Positions 14,983-15,403 of a stretch of DNA of 15,403 bases are shown in pieces; position 1 is the stretch's first letter; every line of letters starts with the position of its first letter. The notes beneath the pieces are model-generated. The model was given only the letters and a program-made list of their open reading frames with translations, did no database searches and was not told the origin of the DNA. The stretch comes from Bacillota bacterium (lineage in GTDB: Bacteria > Bacillota > Clostridia > Acetivibrionales > DSM-1351), in contig JAEWSZ010000187.1 of the NCBI GenBank assembly GCA_023397905.1, positions 1-15,403 of the forward strand, in the 5' to 3' direction. Both the position numbers and the translations under genes were made by a program.

Positions 14983-15403
14983 ATGGGATATGTTAAAATA
15001 GGCATCGGAGGGCCGGTAGGCTCCGGAAAAACGGCGTTGATAGAGAGGCTCACAAGAAAGCTGTCGGGAGAGTACAGCATCGGAGTGGTGACCAATGATA
15101 TATATACAAAAGAGGACGCGGAATTTCTGATCAAAAACAGCACCCTGCCGGCAGAGCGGATTGTGGGCGTTGAGACCGGAGGCTGCCCGCACACCGCAAT
15201 ACGTGAGGATGCCTCCATGAATCTTGAGGCGGTGGAAGAACTCACAAACAAATTCAAGGACATAGAAATCGTATTTATTGAGAGCGGCGGAGACAATTTG
15301 TCGGCAACTTTCAGCCCCGAGCTTGCAGACGCCACCATATATGTGATCGACGTGGCCGAGGGCGATAAAATTCCGAGAAAAGGCGGCCCCGGCATAACAA
15401 GGT
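14983..15403 (+). CDS. ureG: Urease accessory GTPase UreG, N-terminal part (cut by window end)
   Basis: The first 140 codons of the SIMIBI GTPase that powers nickel delivery to urease. The P-loop is GGPVGSGKT (9-17), the nickel-binding CPH motif stands in ETGGCPHTAIREDAS, and the family stretch ESGGDNLSATFSPELADATIYVIDVAEGDKIPRKGGPGIT follows in separate blocks. The ATG at 14983 has GGAAAGGA (14965-14972) about ten bases upstream. UreG proteins are normally about 200-210 residues, so roughly a third lies beyond the right edge; no stop is seen. ureD/ureH is expected after it, by analogy with other urease clusters. The 253-base gap from ureF means its expression may be set separately from ureEF. 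Confidence 0.96.
   Translation, partial: MGYVKIGIGGPVGSGKTALIERLTRKLSGEYSIGVVTNDIYTKEDAEFLIKNSTLPAERIVGVETGGCPHTAIREDASMNLEAVEELTNKFKDIEIVFIESGGDNLSATFSPELADATIYVIDVAEGDKIPRKGGPGITR

Noticed and set aside
14941..14983. TTGACT (14944-14949) as a ureG promoter
   Set aside because: A -10 at normal spacing would put the start of transcription at or after the ribosome binding site at 14965-14972, so it could not serve ureG.
14724..15395. 223-codon minus-strand frame over ureG and the repeat array
   Set aside because: It lies opposite a clear UreG and through the repeats, with no family resemblance or start signal.
1..15403. Mobile elements, tRNA or rRNA genes
   Set aside because: No transposase or integrase frame, no terminal inverted repeats with target duplications, and no tRNA or rRNA signature were seen on either strand.

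Overview
The window comes from a low-to-moderate GC Gram-positive anaerobe, most likely a Clostridia member of the Ruminiclostridium/Hungateiclostridium type. That placement is inferred from strong GGAGG-type ribosome binding sites, a lipoprotein solute-binding protein, YesN-like AraC response regulators, TTG/ATG start context and protein flavour; no marker gene is present to fix the species. Coding density is high and all confident genes except the first lie on the + strand.

Layout. (1) 1-161: intrinsic terminator(s) of a + strand gene lying left of the window. (2) 162-1262 (-): soluble receiver-histidine kinase. (3) 1263-1552: divergent intergenic region with two oppositely directed promoter-like elements and an unexpected strong + strand terminator ahead of the next gene. 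(4) 1553-5529 (+): a membrane-bound hybrid kinase (HAMP-HisKA-HATPase-receiver-HPt) followed by a YesN-type receiver-AraC regulator. (5) 5530-5944: a 415-base leader without a convincing gene, holding a long nested hairpin, a second hairpin, and a TTGACA element with a 14-base palindrome. (6) 5945-10927: urtABCDE, a complete urea-type ABC transporter. (7) 10959-13418: ureABC, the three urease structural subunits. (8) 13538 to the right edge: ureE, ureF and ureG (ureG cut by the window end). No ureD/ureH or nickel transporter lies inside the window.

How it fits together: UrtA captures urea outside the cell, UrtB/UrtC form the membrane channel and UrtD/UrtE power import; UreABC hydrolyses urea to ammonia and carbamate; UreE/UreF/UreG (with UreD, presumably downstream) deliver nickel and build the carbamylated active site. 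It is a self-contained urea scavenging module for nitrogen supply. The two kinases and the AraC-type regulator immediately upstream are candidates for its control, but that link rests on proximity only.

Most worth a second look: the 185-base out-of-frame overlap in which the His-rich tail of UreE is overprinted on the N-terminus of UreF; a degenerate 21-25-base tandem repeat between ureF and ureG; the structured leader and palindromic operator candidate ahead of urtA; and the promoter-terminator unit ahead of the hybrid kinase, which may be a small RNA or an attenuator.
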